64,000 nt of DNA from Pontibacter pamirensis. GTDB taxonomy: Bacteria > Bacteroidota > Bacteroidia > Cytophagales > Hymenobacteraceae. The first letter of the stretch is position 1. Each line of letters begins with the position of its first letter. Shown piece by piece: positions 17,949-26,287 of the stretch. The stretch is from positions 62,001 to 126,000 of the forward strand of contig NZ_SSNI01000005.1 of the NCBI RefSeq assembly GCF_010015475.1, given 5' to 3'. The notes under the pieces were generated by a model, which was not told where the DNA came from, did not search any database, and saw only the letters and a list, made by a program, of their open reading frames with translations. A program made the position numbers and the translations under genes.

Positions 17949-19339
17949 GCTAATTGCTGCTTAATGCGCGGATCGGCCCAGGCATAGCCCAGATCAGCCA
18001 GCAGGAATGCTATGATTCTGAAAGCCGCTATAACCAGCACAATGCCAATGAGCACCGGGTAGTCCCTGGCCAGCACCGAATCTATTAACAAACGCCCAAT
18101 ACCCGGTACAGCAAATATCGTTTCGATGATCAGGGTGCCAGCCACCAGGGCGGGAAGTATATCAGAAGCAATGGTGATGATGGGCAGCAGCGAATTCCGG
18201 AGAATGTGCCGCCTTATCACAGCGCCTTCGGCCAACCCCTTAGCCCTGGCTGTTCGGGTATAGTCTGCCTGCATTGCCGAATGGATGGAGGCGTAAACCT
18301 GATTCGTGATATAAGGCAGGCTGGAAAGCACGAGGCAAAGCATGGGCAGTGTCATATACTGCCACCACTGGCTTAACTGTTGCCAGAAACTTAGTCGCTG
18401 TGGAGAATAATAGCCCATGCCATAAACCGGGAAAAGCTGTATAAAGTCTGGGTTTGCCAACAGCACCAACAGCAGCAGCGCCAGCACAAAAACAGGTATG
18501 CTGTCGGTGATGAATAGAAAAGGTAGCAGTAGCTTTCGCAGGAACCGGCCTTTTTTCTTCACCATCAGGATGCTCAACTCCAGCGACAGCGCCAGTGTAA
18601 TGGCCATACTGCAGATCAGAAGCCACCACGTATTGCCAATCGCCTCTGTTAAAAGTGCCAGCACAGGACGGCTGCTTCTGTAGGATGTGCCCATATCGCC
18701 CTGGAGGAGCCGCATAAGCCATTGGTGGTATTGGTTCTGGCGGCCATGCCAGCTTACCTGCGGAACCAGAAAAGCAAAGGATGCCCGCTCTTGCTGCATT
18801 GTCTGTAGCCTTTCAAGCACCTGTTTCGCCGCCTGCTTAACCTGTGGATGGCTTGCGACCACTGCGACTTTTCTGGCAGCATCCTGCAAAGGATGATACT
18901 TTACTTCAGCTCGCAGTGTCTGAAGGTGGTGCTTCAGGGAAGCATCAGGATAAGTTTGCAGTTGTTTGTCTATTAACTCAGTGCTTGAAAGATATGCCTC
19001 TGCATTATGCTCGCTTCCATAGTGCCAGGCAAGTTTTCTAAGTCGCGCCTGCTTGGTTTCAGAATAAAGTCGGTTCAGGGAGTCTGTTGGCTGAGTTGCC
19101 GGGGCCAACGAGAAATAAAACAAGGGCTGATCCAGTCCGGTTCTCCGGATATAACTCTGATAAGCGGCCTGCCTGTCGCTCTCAGCGCCTTTGCTGTAAT
19201 ACCCGGCGCTGTTCTCCAAGATACGATCAGTGGCAAAAGAACCAGGCAATAGCCTGCTGAGCAGGAATACAGCAGTAGCCATTAACCACAGAGCCGGTAT
19301 AGCCAGGAGTAACCGCTTAAGAAAATAATATAACATCAA
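17945..19339 (-). CDS. Oligopeptide-type ABC transporter permease (OppB-like) with a large periplasmic insert
   Basis: A 464-residue permease, against ~306-340 for typical OppB. Helix 1 (MLYYFLKRLLLAIPALWLM) and the LPG turn are at the N-terminus. Residues about 40-215 are a soluble, helical, Gln/Ala/Leu-rich segment where a short periplasmic loop is normal. After that the core is standard: a GDMGTSYRSSRPV block, helices from about 237 on, and the EAA loop DYTRTARAKGLAEGAVIRRHILRN. The insert would sit next to the binding lipoprotein and may dock it (inference). It is second in the operon, 7 bp after the binding-protein gene and overlapping the next permease by 4 bp. Confidence 0.87.
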   Translation of the reverse strand: MMLYYFLKRLLLAIPALWLMATAVFLLSRLLPGSFATDRILENSAGYYSKGAESDRQAAYQSYIRRTGLDQPLFYFSLAPATQPTDSLNRLYSETKQARLRKLAWHYGSEHNAEAYLSSTELIDKQLQTYPDASLKHHLQTLRAEVKYHPLQDAARKVAVVASHPQVKQAAKQVLERLQTMQQERASFAFLVPQVSWHGRQNQYHQWLMRLLQGDMGTSYRSSRPVLALLTEAIGNTWWLLICSMAITLALSLELSILMVKKKGRFLRKLLLPFLFITDSIPVFVLALLLLVLLANPDFIQLFPVYGMGYYSPQRLSFWQQLSQWWQYMTLPMLCLVLSSLPYITNQVYASIHSAMQADYTRTARAKGLAEGAVIRRHILRNSLLPIITIASDILPALVAGTLIIETIFAVPGIGRLLIDSVLARDYPVLIGIVLVIAAFRIIAFLLADLGYAWADPRIKQQLA

Positions 19340-19346
19340 ACGCTAC

Positions 19347-21065
19347 TTATTCTTGTAACGTGAACGCACTCACATCATAGTTTGGCTTCAGTCCGGATAC
19401 TTTAACATTGTCGAACCGGCGATGCACTGCAAGGCGATCTTTACGGTAATACATGGAAATGAAAGCCGCCTCCTCATGCAGGATTTCCTGGAGGCGCTTC
19501 AGTAGCTTCGCTTTTTCCTGTGGTGATTCGGCTGTATTGATGGCATCTAACACACTGTCGCTTTCCGGCGTTCCGAACCCAGTAACGTTGATGCCACCTT
19601 CAGAAGCGAAGGTAGTATGGAACAAGGGCTGGAAGTTAAACACAAAGGGATTGCCAGACAACGACCGGAAAAACATCTCATATTCATGCCGTTTTAAGTT
19701 ACTGCTAAGCAAACTATTCTCCATGCCCTGTACCTGTACCGGTATACCCACCTCTGCTGCCCTTTGCTGGAAAATTATAGCGGCTGTCTCGAATGTGTTG
19801 CTACCAGCTTTATAGTTGACTTCAATAGTCAGCTGTTCTTTTTGGCCATTTAAGGTTTTATACCACTCACCCTGTTCTTTTTGCCATCCAGCGGCGCTGA
19901 GTAAGCTTGTTACTTTGTCTGCGTTATAGCCGCGGGGCTCCAGGCTGCTGTTGTAGTACTCTTGTACAGAGGGGGGGACAGGACCAACAGTAGGAGTGGC
20001 ATAATTTCGCTGAGAGACTTGTATAATGCTGCTAACATCCAGCAGATGGGCAATGGCCTGTCGGGTACGTTTATCGGAAAACTTAGGGGAGCGTGTGTTA
20101 AGACCGGCATAGACAAACTCATAGGCATCAGGGGAGTAGAGGGCATAATCTTCCTCGAAACCCTCGTCGTTCCTTATTTTGTCGAACTCAGCTGCCTCAA
20201 TATTTTCTAAAACATCAAGCTGCCTGTTCTTAAGAGCCAGTAAAGCAGTGGTGTTATCAGGAATTATCTGAAAGCTGATTCGCTCCGGATTTGCAGTCAG
20301 GTGTTGTGCATCGGGTATGTCATTACCCCACCAGTCGTTCTTGCGCTTCAGTGCAAGGTATTGCCCGTTTGCCCACTCTTCAAGCAGATAGCCACCGCTG
20401 CCTTGCAGCATGGCGGTGCTGTGCCCATACCCCGGAGAGTTGAACTTCGCTGCAAATGCCTTTAGATTCTCGTTGTTTTCTAGCTCGGAAAGGCCTCCGC
20501 TTAGTGCTGCCACCTCAATTGGTTTCAGCAGTGCTTCCGGGTCAAACAGATATGCCGGGAGTATAAAGTAATCTCCTGTCAGCAACTCCATTTCAGGACT
20601 GTAGCCTGCACACACAAGCGTAAAGCGCTTTGGGTTGGAGGCGTCTATCCTGATATCCCGAATGAATTGTACCTGAGGTTTTAAAAACTCGTTGTTGAGC
20701 AACGGAGCTTTCAGCACTTTCAGGGTAAAGGCAACATCTGCTGCTGTTACAGGCGAGCCATCCGTCCAGGTTGCTTCCTCCCTGATTTGGTACGTGAACA
20801 GCGACACGGAATCCCGGCGCTCTACCTGTGGCATTTCTGCCGCAAGGAAAGGCTTAATCTTGTCATCCGCGAGGTCTGCACTCAGCAGGCTCTGAAACAG
20901 CAGGTTAACTATTTGTAGCGCTCCAGCATCACTATAGCTTACCGGGTTCAAAGTTTCCGGGTCCACCGCCAGTCGTACCCGCACCTCCTCAGGCGCACGT
21001 GCAGGCTGGCTACAGCATGAAAGAACTACTAAAAGACTTACTAATAATAACCTGAGATTTTTCAT
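19347..21065 (-). CDS. Peptide-binding lipoprotein of the ABC importer (SBP family 5, OppA-like)
   Basis: A 572-residue extracytoplasmic solute-binding protein. The signal peptide ends in a lipobox with Cys17 (VLSC), so it is lipid-anchored facing the permeases. The mature part has the family-5 features RVRLAVDPETLNPV, ATWTDGSPVTAADVAFTLKV and the DVLENIEAAEFDKI/AYEFVYAGLN hinge region. Such proteins bind oligopeptides, dipeptides or nickel chelates; the peptide type is the commonest. It is the first gene of a three-gene operon. The 51-residue peptide ORF at 21142-21297 lies only 76 bp upstream on the same strand. Confidence 0.88.
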   Translation of the reverse strand: MKNLRLLLVSLLVVLSCCSQPARAPEEVRVRLAVDPETLNPVSYSDAGALQIVNLLFQSLLSADLADDKIKPFLAAEMPQVERRDSVSLFTYQIREEATWTDGSPVTAADVAFTLKVLKAPLLNNEFLKPQVQFIRDIRIDASNPKRFTLVCAGYSPEMELLTGDYFILPAYLFDPEALLKPIEVAALSGGLSELENNENLKAFAAKFNSPGYGHSTAMLQGSGGYLLEEWANGQYLALKRKNDWWGNDIPDAQHLTANPERISFQIIPDNTTALLALKNRQLDVLENIEAAEFDKIRNDEGFEEDYALYSPDAYEFVYAGLNTRSPKFSDKRTRQAIAHLLDVSSIIQVSQRNYATPTVGPVPPSVQEYYNSSLEPRGYNADKVTSLLSAAGWQKEQGEWYKTLNGQKEQLTIEVNYKAGSNTFETAAIIFQQRAAEVGIPVQVQGMENSLLSSNLKRHEYEMFFRSLSGNPFVFNFQPLFHTTFASEGGINVTGFGTPESDSVLDAINTAESPQEKAKLLKRLQEILHEEAAFISMYYRKDRLAVHRRFDNVKVSGLKPNYDVSAFTLQE

Positions 21066-21141
21066 TTAACTACCCTTTGGCTAAAGATTGTTGTTAAGGG
21101 CAAGTTAGGGAAAAAGAACGGAAGGGCGAATATAGCCCTGC

Positions 21142-21297
21142 CTATTCTAAGCCACCATTTGTCCAGGTTGAAGTACCACCATTAGTAATGACAGTGGTAG
21201 GCGTTGAAGTTGAAGTTGAAGTGACTTTTTTATTAGTGTTTGTTCCAGGGACTACAGTACCTAAAGTAATCAACACAGATATTATAAGTTCTACCAT
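21142..21297 (-). CDS. Putative 51-residue Ser/Thr-rich peptide with a hydrophobic N-terminus
   Basis: An unlisted short ORF: ATG at 21297, TAG at 21142. The first 16 residues (MVELIISVLITLGTVV) form a hydrophobic, export- or membrane-like segment. A Thr/Ser/Asn-rich tail follows with KK at 23-24, a TSTSTST run, and a repeated TNGG (38-41 and 46-49) around a single Trp, ending LE. Three tandem GTTGAA hexamers (21203-21220, plus strand) encode the Ser-Thr run and could vary by slippage. No homologue is recognised and there is no clear ribosome-binding site, which is usual in this phylum. It lies 76 bp upstream of the Opp-like operon on the same strand and divergent from the two ~495-residue proteins. 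Its coding status is inferred from composition and position only. Confidence 0.45.
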   Translation of the reverse strand: MVELIISVLITLGTVVPGTNTNKKVTSTSTSTPTTVITNGGTSTWTNGGLE

Positions 21298-21652
21298 TTT
21301 TTTGAAATTTAAGATGATTATTTAAAACAAAGTTGAAGATGTTATTTATTAATATAAAGGAATGTTTTGTCTAAAAAATAACTATAACATTTTGAGTTAT
21401 TTATTGATTATACTTGATGCTTAATTCATAATACTTTAGATGAATATATCTTTTGGATTAACTATAAGTTTCAAAAAGATTATAAGTAACTTTACTATAT
21501 ATTTGAAGTCTTTTATAATGATAGTAAATGTTTGATTTTATCTTGTGAACCTAAAGTAAAATGTATCTTTTTTAATAACTATGACTATTTTCATGTGTTA
21601 TTTAATTATATAACCAAAGCCATCGTGGGTTGATGTTTAAAAAACATATTTA
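21298..21652. other. Very AT-rich divergent control region
   Basis: About 355 bp between the start of the peptide ORF and the first ~495-residue gene, much poorer in G+C than anything else in the window. It should hold both divergent promoters, but no exact TAnnTTTG element was found. A perfect inverted repeat ATGTTT-AAA-AAACAT (21633-21647) lies 5 bp before the ATG at 21653 and could be an operator or a translation-control hairpin. Confidence 0.4.
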
Positions 21653-23137
21653 ATGGAAGAGCTGTCTAAAATTGTCAAATTAGTAACGAACAGTATTAGT
21701 CTAAATTTAGTTTTACCGATTGCAAATGGGCGCTTGAGCAAAGAAGATGCCTTATATGAAGGCATTAAAAATGGCAAGTACATAACTGATGAGGCTGCTG
21801 CTAAAGACTTATACAGGTCAAAGCCTAACGATGTGCGTTACAAAATGCTGAAGCATAGACTTAAGAAAAAGCTTTATAACAATTTGCTGTTTTTAGATTA
21901 TAATAAGTTTGGTTCTAATAATGATTTTATAAAAGAACAAGCATGTCTTTTAATGCTTCAGCAGGCTTATACGTTAAGATTAAATTATGAATTTGATTTA
22001 GTCCTACAATTGGTTGGAAAGGTAATGGCTATCGCACAGGAGTATGAATATACAAATCATCAAGTCACAGCTCTTGAATTGGCAGTTGCTTGTTATTCAG
22101 AAAAAGGAAATTTAAAACAATTTGACAAAACGCTTCCTTTATTAGAAGAAGCGTTGCTAAAACGTAACTTGGAATCTAAAGCAATAAATATATTTCAAAG
22201 TGTAAATGTCAATTTAAAAAAATCAGTAACGGCCAGAAAGCGGCTACTACCAAGGCTGCCTGAAATGATAGATACATTAAATGCACTTTGGCAGGAAGCA
22301 CGAACTTTTGCTTCCTTCGATGCCTACTATAAAACCTCCATATCCTATTATGAGTTAATAGGCAGCTTTGAAAAAATTGTTGAAATGACTGTGAATGCCG
22401 AAACTTGGGTTGAAAAAGGTGTAATCAACTCTTTAAGATTTAAATCAAACTATAATAAATTTGTCTTGGTTTATGCACATCTTCGGAACAAAGACTATGC
22501 TAATGGATTACAATATGCTGAAAAATATGCTTTAGATTTTAAGGAAGGATATATCAATTGGTTCCCTTATATGGAAAACTATTTTTTATTAGCTCTTCAT
22601 TCTAATCAACTTGAGTTGTCTGGCATTCTTCTTAATAAAGTGCTTTCTAACAGTTCTTTTCAAAAAATTTCTAATGCAGCTAAAGAAAGGTGGAGTCTAT
22701 ATCAGATGTACTATAGATTATTTAGCTTAAATTCTACAATACCGAATAACGTCTACATCAATCCATACAGTCTGTCTCTTCCAGAGTATAGTAAAGATAA
22801 ACTTGGTTTTAATGTTGCCATTCTAATTTTACAGTTCATTTATTTTCTTCAAAAAGGAGACTCTGAGGCGCTCCTTTATCGAATAGAGAGTCTGAAAAAA
22901 TATATTTTAACTCACTTAAAAGACGCTTTTAGCTTACGGAGTAAGACCTTTCTTAAGTTATTGATTTTAACCGTCACAGAAGATTTCGAGGCGGATGAAT
23001 GTAAGAAGAAAGGTCAAAAGTTATATCAAAAACTTATTGAAACTCCCCCTCCCGGTGATGCCTATGCAGAAATTGAAATAGTGCCATATGAGCACCTCTG
23101 GAAACATATCCTTTCAATTTTAGAAAACAAATCTTAG
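21653..23137 (+). CDS. Unrecognised ~494-residue helical protein, paralogue 1
   Basis: A soluble protein of 494 residues with no signal peptide or membrane helix. It has a short N-terminal module (about 1-85) with the pattern DEAAA-x(2)-LY...YKMLKHRLKKKLYNNLLFLD, which is basic and helical. The middle (about 100-400) of amphipathic helix pairs resembles TPR or other alpha-solenoids, including NWFPYMENYFLLALHS and NAAKERWSLY. The C-terminal motif KKGQKLYQKLIETPPPGDAYAEIE...YEHLW is the most conserved part when compared with the next gene. No enzymatic motif is seen. The gene is far more AT-rich than its surroundings, which suggests transfer. Only 21 bp separate it from its paralogue, so they form an operon. 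A peptide- or protein-binding regulator is a guess. Confidence 0.75.
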   Translation: MEELSKIVKLVTNSISLNLVLPIANGRLSKEDALYEGIKNGKYITDEAAAKDLYRSKPNDVRYKMLKHRLKKKLYNNLLFLDYNKFGSNNDFIKEQACLLMLQQAYTLRLNYEFDLVLQLVGKVMAIAQEYEYTNHQVTALELAVACYSEKGNLKQFDKTLPLLEEALLKRNLESKAINIFQSVNVNLKKSVTARKRLLPRLPEMIDTLNALWQEARTFASFDAYYKTSISYYELIGSFEKIVEMTVNAETWVEKGVINSLRFKSNYNKFVLVYAHLRNKDYANGLQYAEKYALDFKEGYINWFPYMENYFLLALHSNQLELSGILLNKVLSNSSFQKISNAAKERWSLYQMYYRLFSLNSTIPNNVYINPYSLSLPEYSKDKLGFNVAILILQFIYFLQKGDSEALLYRIESLKKYILTHLKDAFSLRSKTFLKLLILTVTEDFEADECKKKGQKLYQKLIETPPPGDAYAEIEIVPYEHLWKHILSILENKS

Positions 23138-23158
23138 CCAATAATACTACTTTACATA

Positions 23159-24649
23159 ATGGATGAGCTAAAAAGGCTGGCTAAGCTGGTTGTTGAGCGT
23201 AGCAGTAAAACTTCACCTCTCATCAACCAGCAAGATGAGGACAGCCTAGAGACGAAACTATTTAACCTTATTAAAAGTGATAACATCATAAGTGATGAAG
23301 CTGCAGCGGAGGCTTTGTATGGCATTAATAGTGCATCCGCTAGTTACCGTATGCTAAAGTCGAGGGTGCGGAAAAAACTTTTTAATCATTTGCACTTTTT
23401 AGCTTTTCCGGAGAGTAAGTACAGAGTAAGTGGCATCGAAAGCTATAACTGTAGTGCATTGATATTAGAGGCACAGTGTCTGATCCTAGCAAGTGAATAT
23501 CGCATTGCAGATAAATTATTAAGTCAAGCTATCGCATTAGCAAAGACTAATGACTTAAATGATTGTATGATTAGGGCTTTAGAACAAAGGCAGATTATTA
23601 ATTCAGCGATTCACAATATAAAGTTATACTATAAAACTCAGAGTGAACTACAGAAATATTATGATATAGAAGCAAAAGAGCGTGCTGCTCTACAGTTGTC
23701 TCGTTTTGCGAACATTGAAATGAGTGCAGGTGTGAATGGCAGAAATAGGTTTATAAGCGAAGTTCCAAAAATACTGAATGAATTACAAGATCTATGGAAG
23801 AATTCAATGTCCTCACTTATCTTCAACTCCTATCATAGCTTAAGTATCCATTACTTGGAGCTTTGCGGTGACTATGAAGCAATCTCTGATGCTGTAGAGA
23901 AAGCAGAGCAACTTCTAAAGGAGGGGCATGTACATTCAAATTGGTTTAACCACAGGTACAATCAATATATCCGAGTTTACGCTCTGCTTCAAACAAAGCA
24001 GTATGAACTAGGAATTTCCCTTGCAAGACAATACATACATCAATTTGAGCCTTACACGCTCAATTGGTTTGCATTTATGGAAAACTACCTGCTCTTAGCG
24101 CTGCATTCGGAAAATTATGAACTGGCCAGTGAATTGATGCAGGAGAGTTTAGGTAGCCAACATATACATACCATTCAGAATGCCGCAAAGGAGAGGTGGG
24201 AGTTATTCAGACGATATTTGCTGTTGACGCATACCATCATACCTTCTATCAATATAGTGAACTTGCCTCAGGGAGTGCTGACAGAGCTTGTAATGCTGCC
24301 TAAGGACAAGGTTGGGTTTAACCTGTCGCTACTCGTTCTGGAGACTATAAATAGCTTTTTGAATCAGAGTATTGATGATTATGAGTCGCATGCAGAAAGA
24401 ATGAGGAAGTATATATCTAAGTATCTGCGGGGCGAGAAATCAGAACGGCCAAGGGTGTTCTTAAGGCTGTTACTGTTAGTGATTAACGAAAATTTCCATC
24501 CCATAAGGTCAAAAGAAAAGGGGCAAAAGCTATACGATAAATTGAGTCAGACGGCACCTCCGGGAGATGCATTCGCAGAGGTGGAAATTATACCGTATGA
24601 ACACCTGTGGGAGCTAGTGCTAAAGGTTCTTGAGAAGCGGGTGTCGTAA
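23159..24649 (+). CDS. Unrecognised ~496-residue helical protein, paralogue 2
   Basis: A full-length paralogue of the preceding gene (about one third identical by eye, same length). It has the same N-terminal block (SDEAAAEALY...YRMLKSRVRKKLFNHLHFL), middle blocks (NWFAFMENYLLLALHS, NAAKERWELFRRY, LPKDKVGFNLSLLVLE) and C-terminal block (KEKGQKLYDKLSQTAPPGDAFAEVEIIPYEHLW). Sequence constraint in these blocks between two diverged copies argues for a real, functional fold. It is less AT-rich than copy 1, so the pair may not be a recent tandem duplication. It is followed by 129 bp and an unrelated MFS gene. No catalytic signature, DNA-binding motif or signal peptide is recognisable. Confidence 0.78.
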   Translation: MDELKRLAKLVVERSSKTSPLINQQDEDSLETKLFNLIKSDNIISDEAAAEALYGINSASASYRMLKSRVRKKLFNHLHFLAFPESKYRVSGIESYNCSALILEAQCLILASEYRIADKLLSQAIALAKTNDLNDCMIRALEQRQIINSAIHNIKLYYKTQSELQKYYDIEAKERAALQLSRFANIEMSAGVNGRNRFISEVPKILNELQDLWKNSMSSLIFNSYHSLSIHYLELCGDYEAISDAVEKAEQLLKEGHVHSNWFNHRYNQYIRVYALLQTKQYELGISLARQYIHQFEPYTLNWFAFMENYLLLALHSENYELASELMQESLGSQHIHTIQNAAKERWELFRRYLLLTHTIIPSINIVNLPQGVLTELVMLPKDKVGFNLSLLVLETINSFLNQSIDDYESHAERMRKYISKYLRGEKSERPRVFLRLLLLVINENFHPIRSKEKGQKLYDKLSQTAPPGDAFAEVEIIPYEHLWELVLKVLEKRVS

Positions 24650-24778
24650 TGCTGGTATGCGCCTCTTAATCTTTCCTTTGGTGTTGTACATGAATACAAT
24701 AATATTTGAACGTGTCCAACCTTTCCTTTCTTAAACGGTGATAAGCTTAATGAATAGTAATTTTTACTACTTTACCGA

Positions 24779-26107
24779 ATGGAAAAGAACAACCCAACTG
24801 TTACAAGAGCCTGGTGCTTTTACGACTGGGCCAACTCCGTTTACTCGTTGGTCATTACGTCCACTATTTTTCCAATCTACTTCAGCGCTGTGGCCAGGAA
24901 CCCCGATGGGACAGACGTAGTCAACTTTCTTGGATTTGAATTGGGGAGCTCTGTGTTGTTTACTTATGCTATTTCAGCTGCCTTTCTAATTATTGCGGCT
25001 CTTAGCCCCTTCCTGACTGCTATAGCAGACTATAGTGGCAAAAAGAAGCTGTTTATGCAGTTGTTCTGCTATCTTGGTGCTGCTTCCTGCGCCGGTCTGT
25101 ACTTTTTTACCCGCGAAACATTTACTTTTTCGGTTATACTTTTTGTGCTGGCAACCATAGGGTTTAGCGGCAGTATCGTGTTTTATAACGCCTACCTTCC
25201 AGAGATTGCCACCGAAGACCAGTATGACAGGTTAAGTGCTCGCGGCTTTTCCATGGGATATATAGGCAGTGTGCTGTTGCTGGTCTTTAACCTGGCCATG
25301 ATTATGATGCCGCAGTGGTTTGGTATTGCTGCTGATAACACCTCACTTCCTCCTCGTATTGCCTTCCTGACCACAGGTATCTGGTGGTTTGGTTTTGCCC
25401 AATACTCTTTTTATCATCTGCCGGGCAACGTGTATCAGCGCAAGCCAAAGGGCAACTGGATACTGAATGGCTTCAAGGAACTGAAGCATGTGCTGGACCA
25501 GGTAAAAGGTTTACCGTTAATGAAGCGCTTTCTGCTCGCCTACTTTTTCTATAACATGGGCGTGCAGACCGTGATGTACCTCGCTGCCATTTTCGGAGAG
25601 GTGGAGCTGCGGTTGCCGAGTGAGGTGCTGATTCTGACGATATTGATTATACAGTTATTGGCTGTTGCCGGTGCCTATACTTTCTCAAAGCTATCTGCAA
25701 AGTACGGCAATATACAGGCGCTCATCTTTGCTGTCATCATTTGGATCGGCATTTGTGTGGGGGCCTACTTCACCTATAGCGAATTTCAGTTTTATGCCCT
25801 TGCTGCTGTGGTGGGGTCTGTTATGGGGGGAATACAGTCGCTCTCGCGCTCTACTTATTCCAAGCTGATACCTGCTGCCACAATAGACCATGCCGCCTTC
25901 TTCAGCTTTTATGATGTAACAGAAAAAGTATCTATTGTATTGGGCACACTGGCGTACGGTATGATTGCCTATTATACCGGCTCCATGCGAAACAGTATCC
26001 TTGCGCTTATCACATTTTTTGTCCTGGGGCTGCTTTTCCTGTTTCTGGTGCGTGGCAAAAAGTCGCTGGAGCCGCAGGCTAAGGGTGTACAGGTAGCGAG
26101 CAAGTAA
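24779..26107 (+). CDS. MFS transporter, UMF1/Atg22-like family
   Basis: A 442-residue twelve-helix major facilitator. The start RAWCFYDWANSVYSLVITSTIFP is the hallmark of the UMF1 (vacuole effluxer Atg22-like) family, together with IADYSGKKKLFM and GGIQSLSRSTYSKLIP in the second half. Yeast Atg22 exports amino acids from the vacuole; bacterial members are thought to be small-molecule exporters, but substrates are generally unknown. The ATG at 24779 is chosen because the family motif begins directly after it. The IS66-type element starts 54 bp after its stop. Confidence 0.88.
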   Translation: MEKNNPTVTRAWCFYDWANSVYSLVITSTIFPIYFSAVARNPDGTDVVNFLGFELGSSVLFTYAISAAFLIIAALSPFLTAIADYSGKKKLFMQLFCYLGAASCAGLYFFTRETFTFSVILFVLATIGFSGSIVFYNAYLPEIATEDQYDRLSARGFSMGYIGSVLLLVFNLAMIMMPQWFGIAADNTSLPPRIAFLTTGIWWFGFAQYSFYHLPGNVYQRKPKGNWILNGFKELKHVLDQVKGLPLMKRFLLAYFFYNMGVQTVMYLAAIFGEVELRLPSEVLILTILIIQLLAVAGAYTFSKLSAKYGNIQALIFAVIIWIGICVGAYFTYSEFQFYALAAVVGSVMGGIQSLSRSTYSKLIPAATIDHAAFFSFYDVTEKVSIVLGTLAYGMIAYYTGSMRNSILALITFFVLGLLFLFLVRGKKSLEPQAKGVQVASK

Positions 26108-26161
26108 GGCTTATGCTGTTACGATTATTCTATAAATGTATAGATAGTGAAATGTAAATCT

Positions 26162-26194
26162 GTCTAAGCTGCCGTAGCAACGGCCTATCCAGCG
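26162..26194 (+). repeat. Left inverted repeat of the IS66-type element
   Basis: Starts GTCTAAGCTGCCGTAG and ends ATCCAGCG. It pairs with the reverse complement of 28445-28477. Confidence 0.8.
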
Positions 26195-26287
26195 GCATCT
26201 CACCTACAGTTACATTGTTTCTCTCTGAGATCTCAAGGCCGAGAGGCCACGTCTTCGGGCATTGCGCTGGGGTATCCGCCCGGTGAA

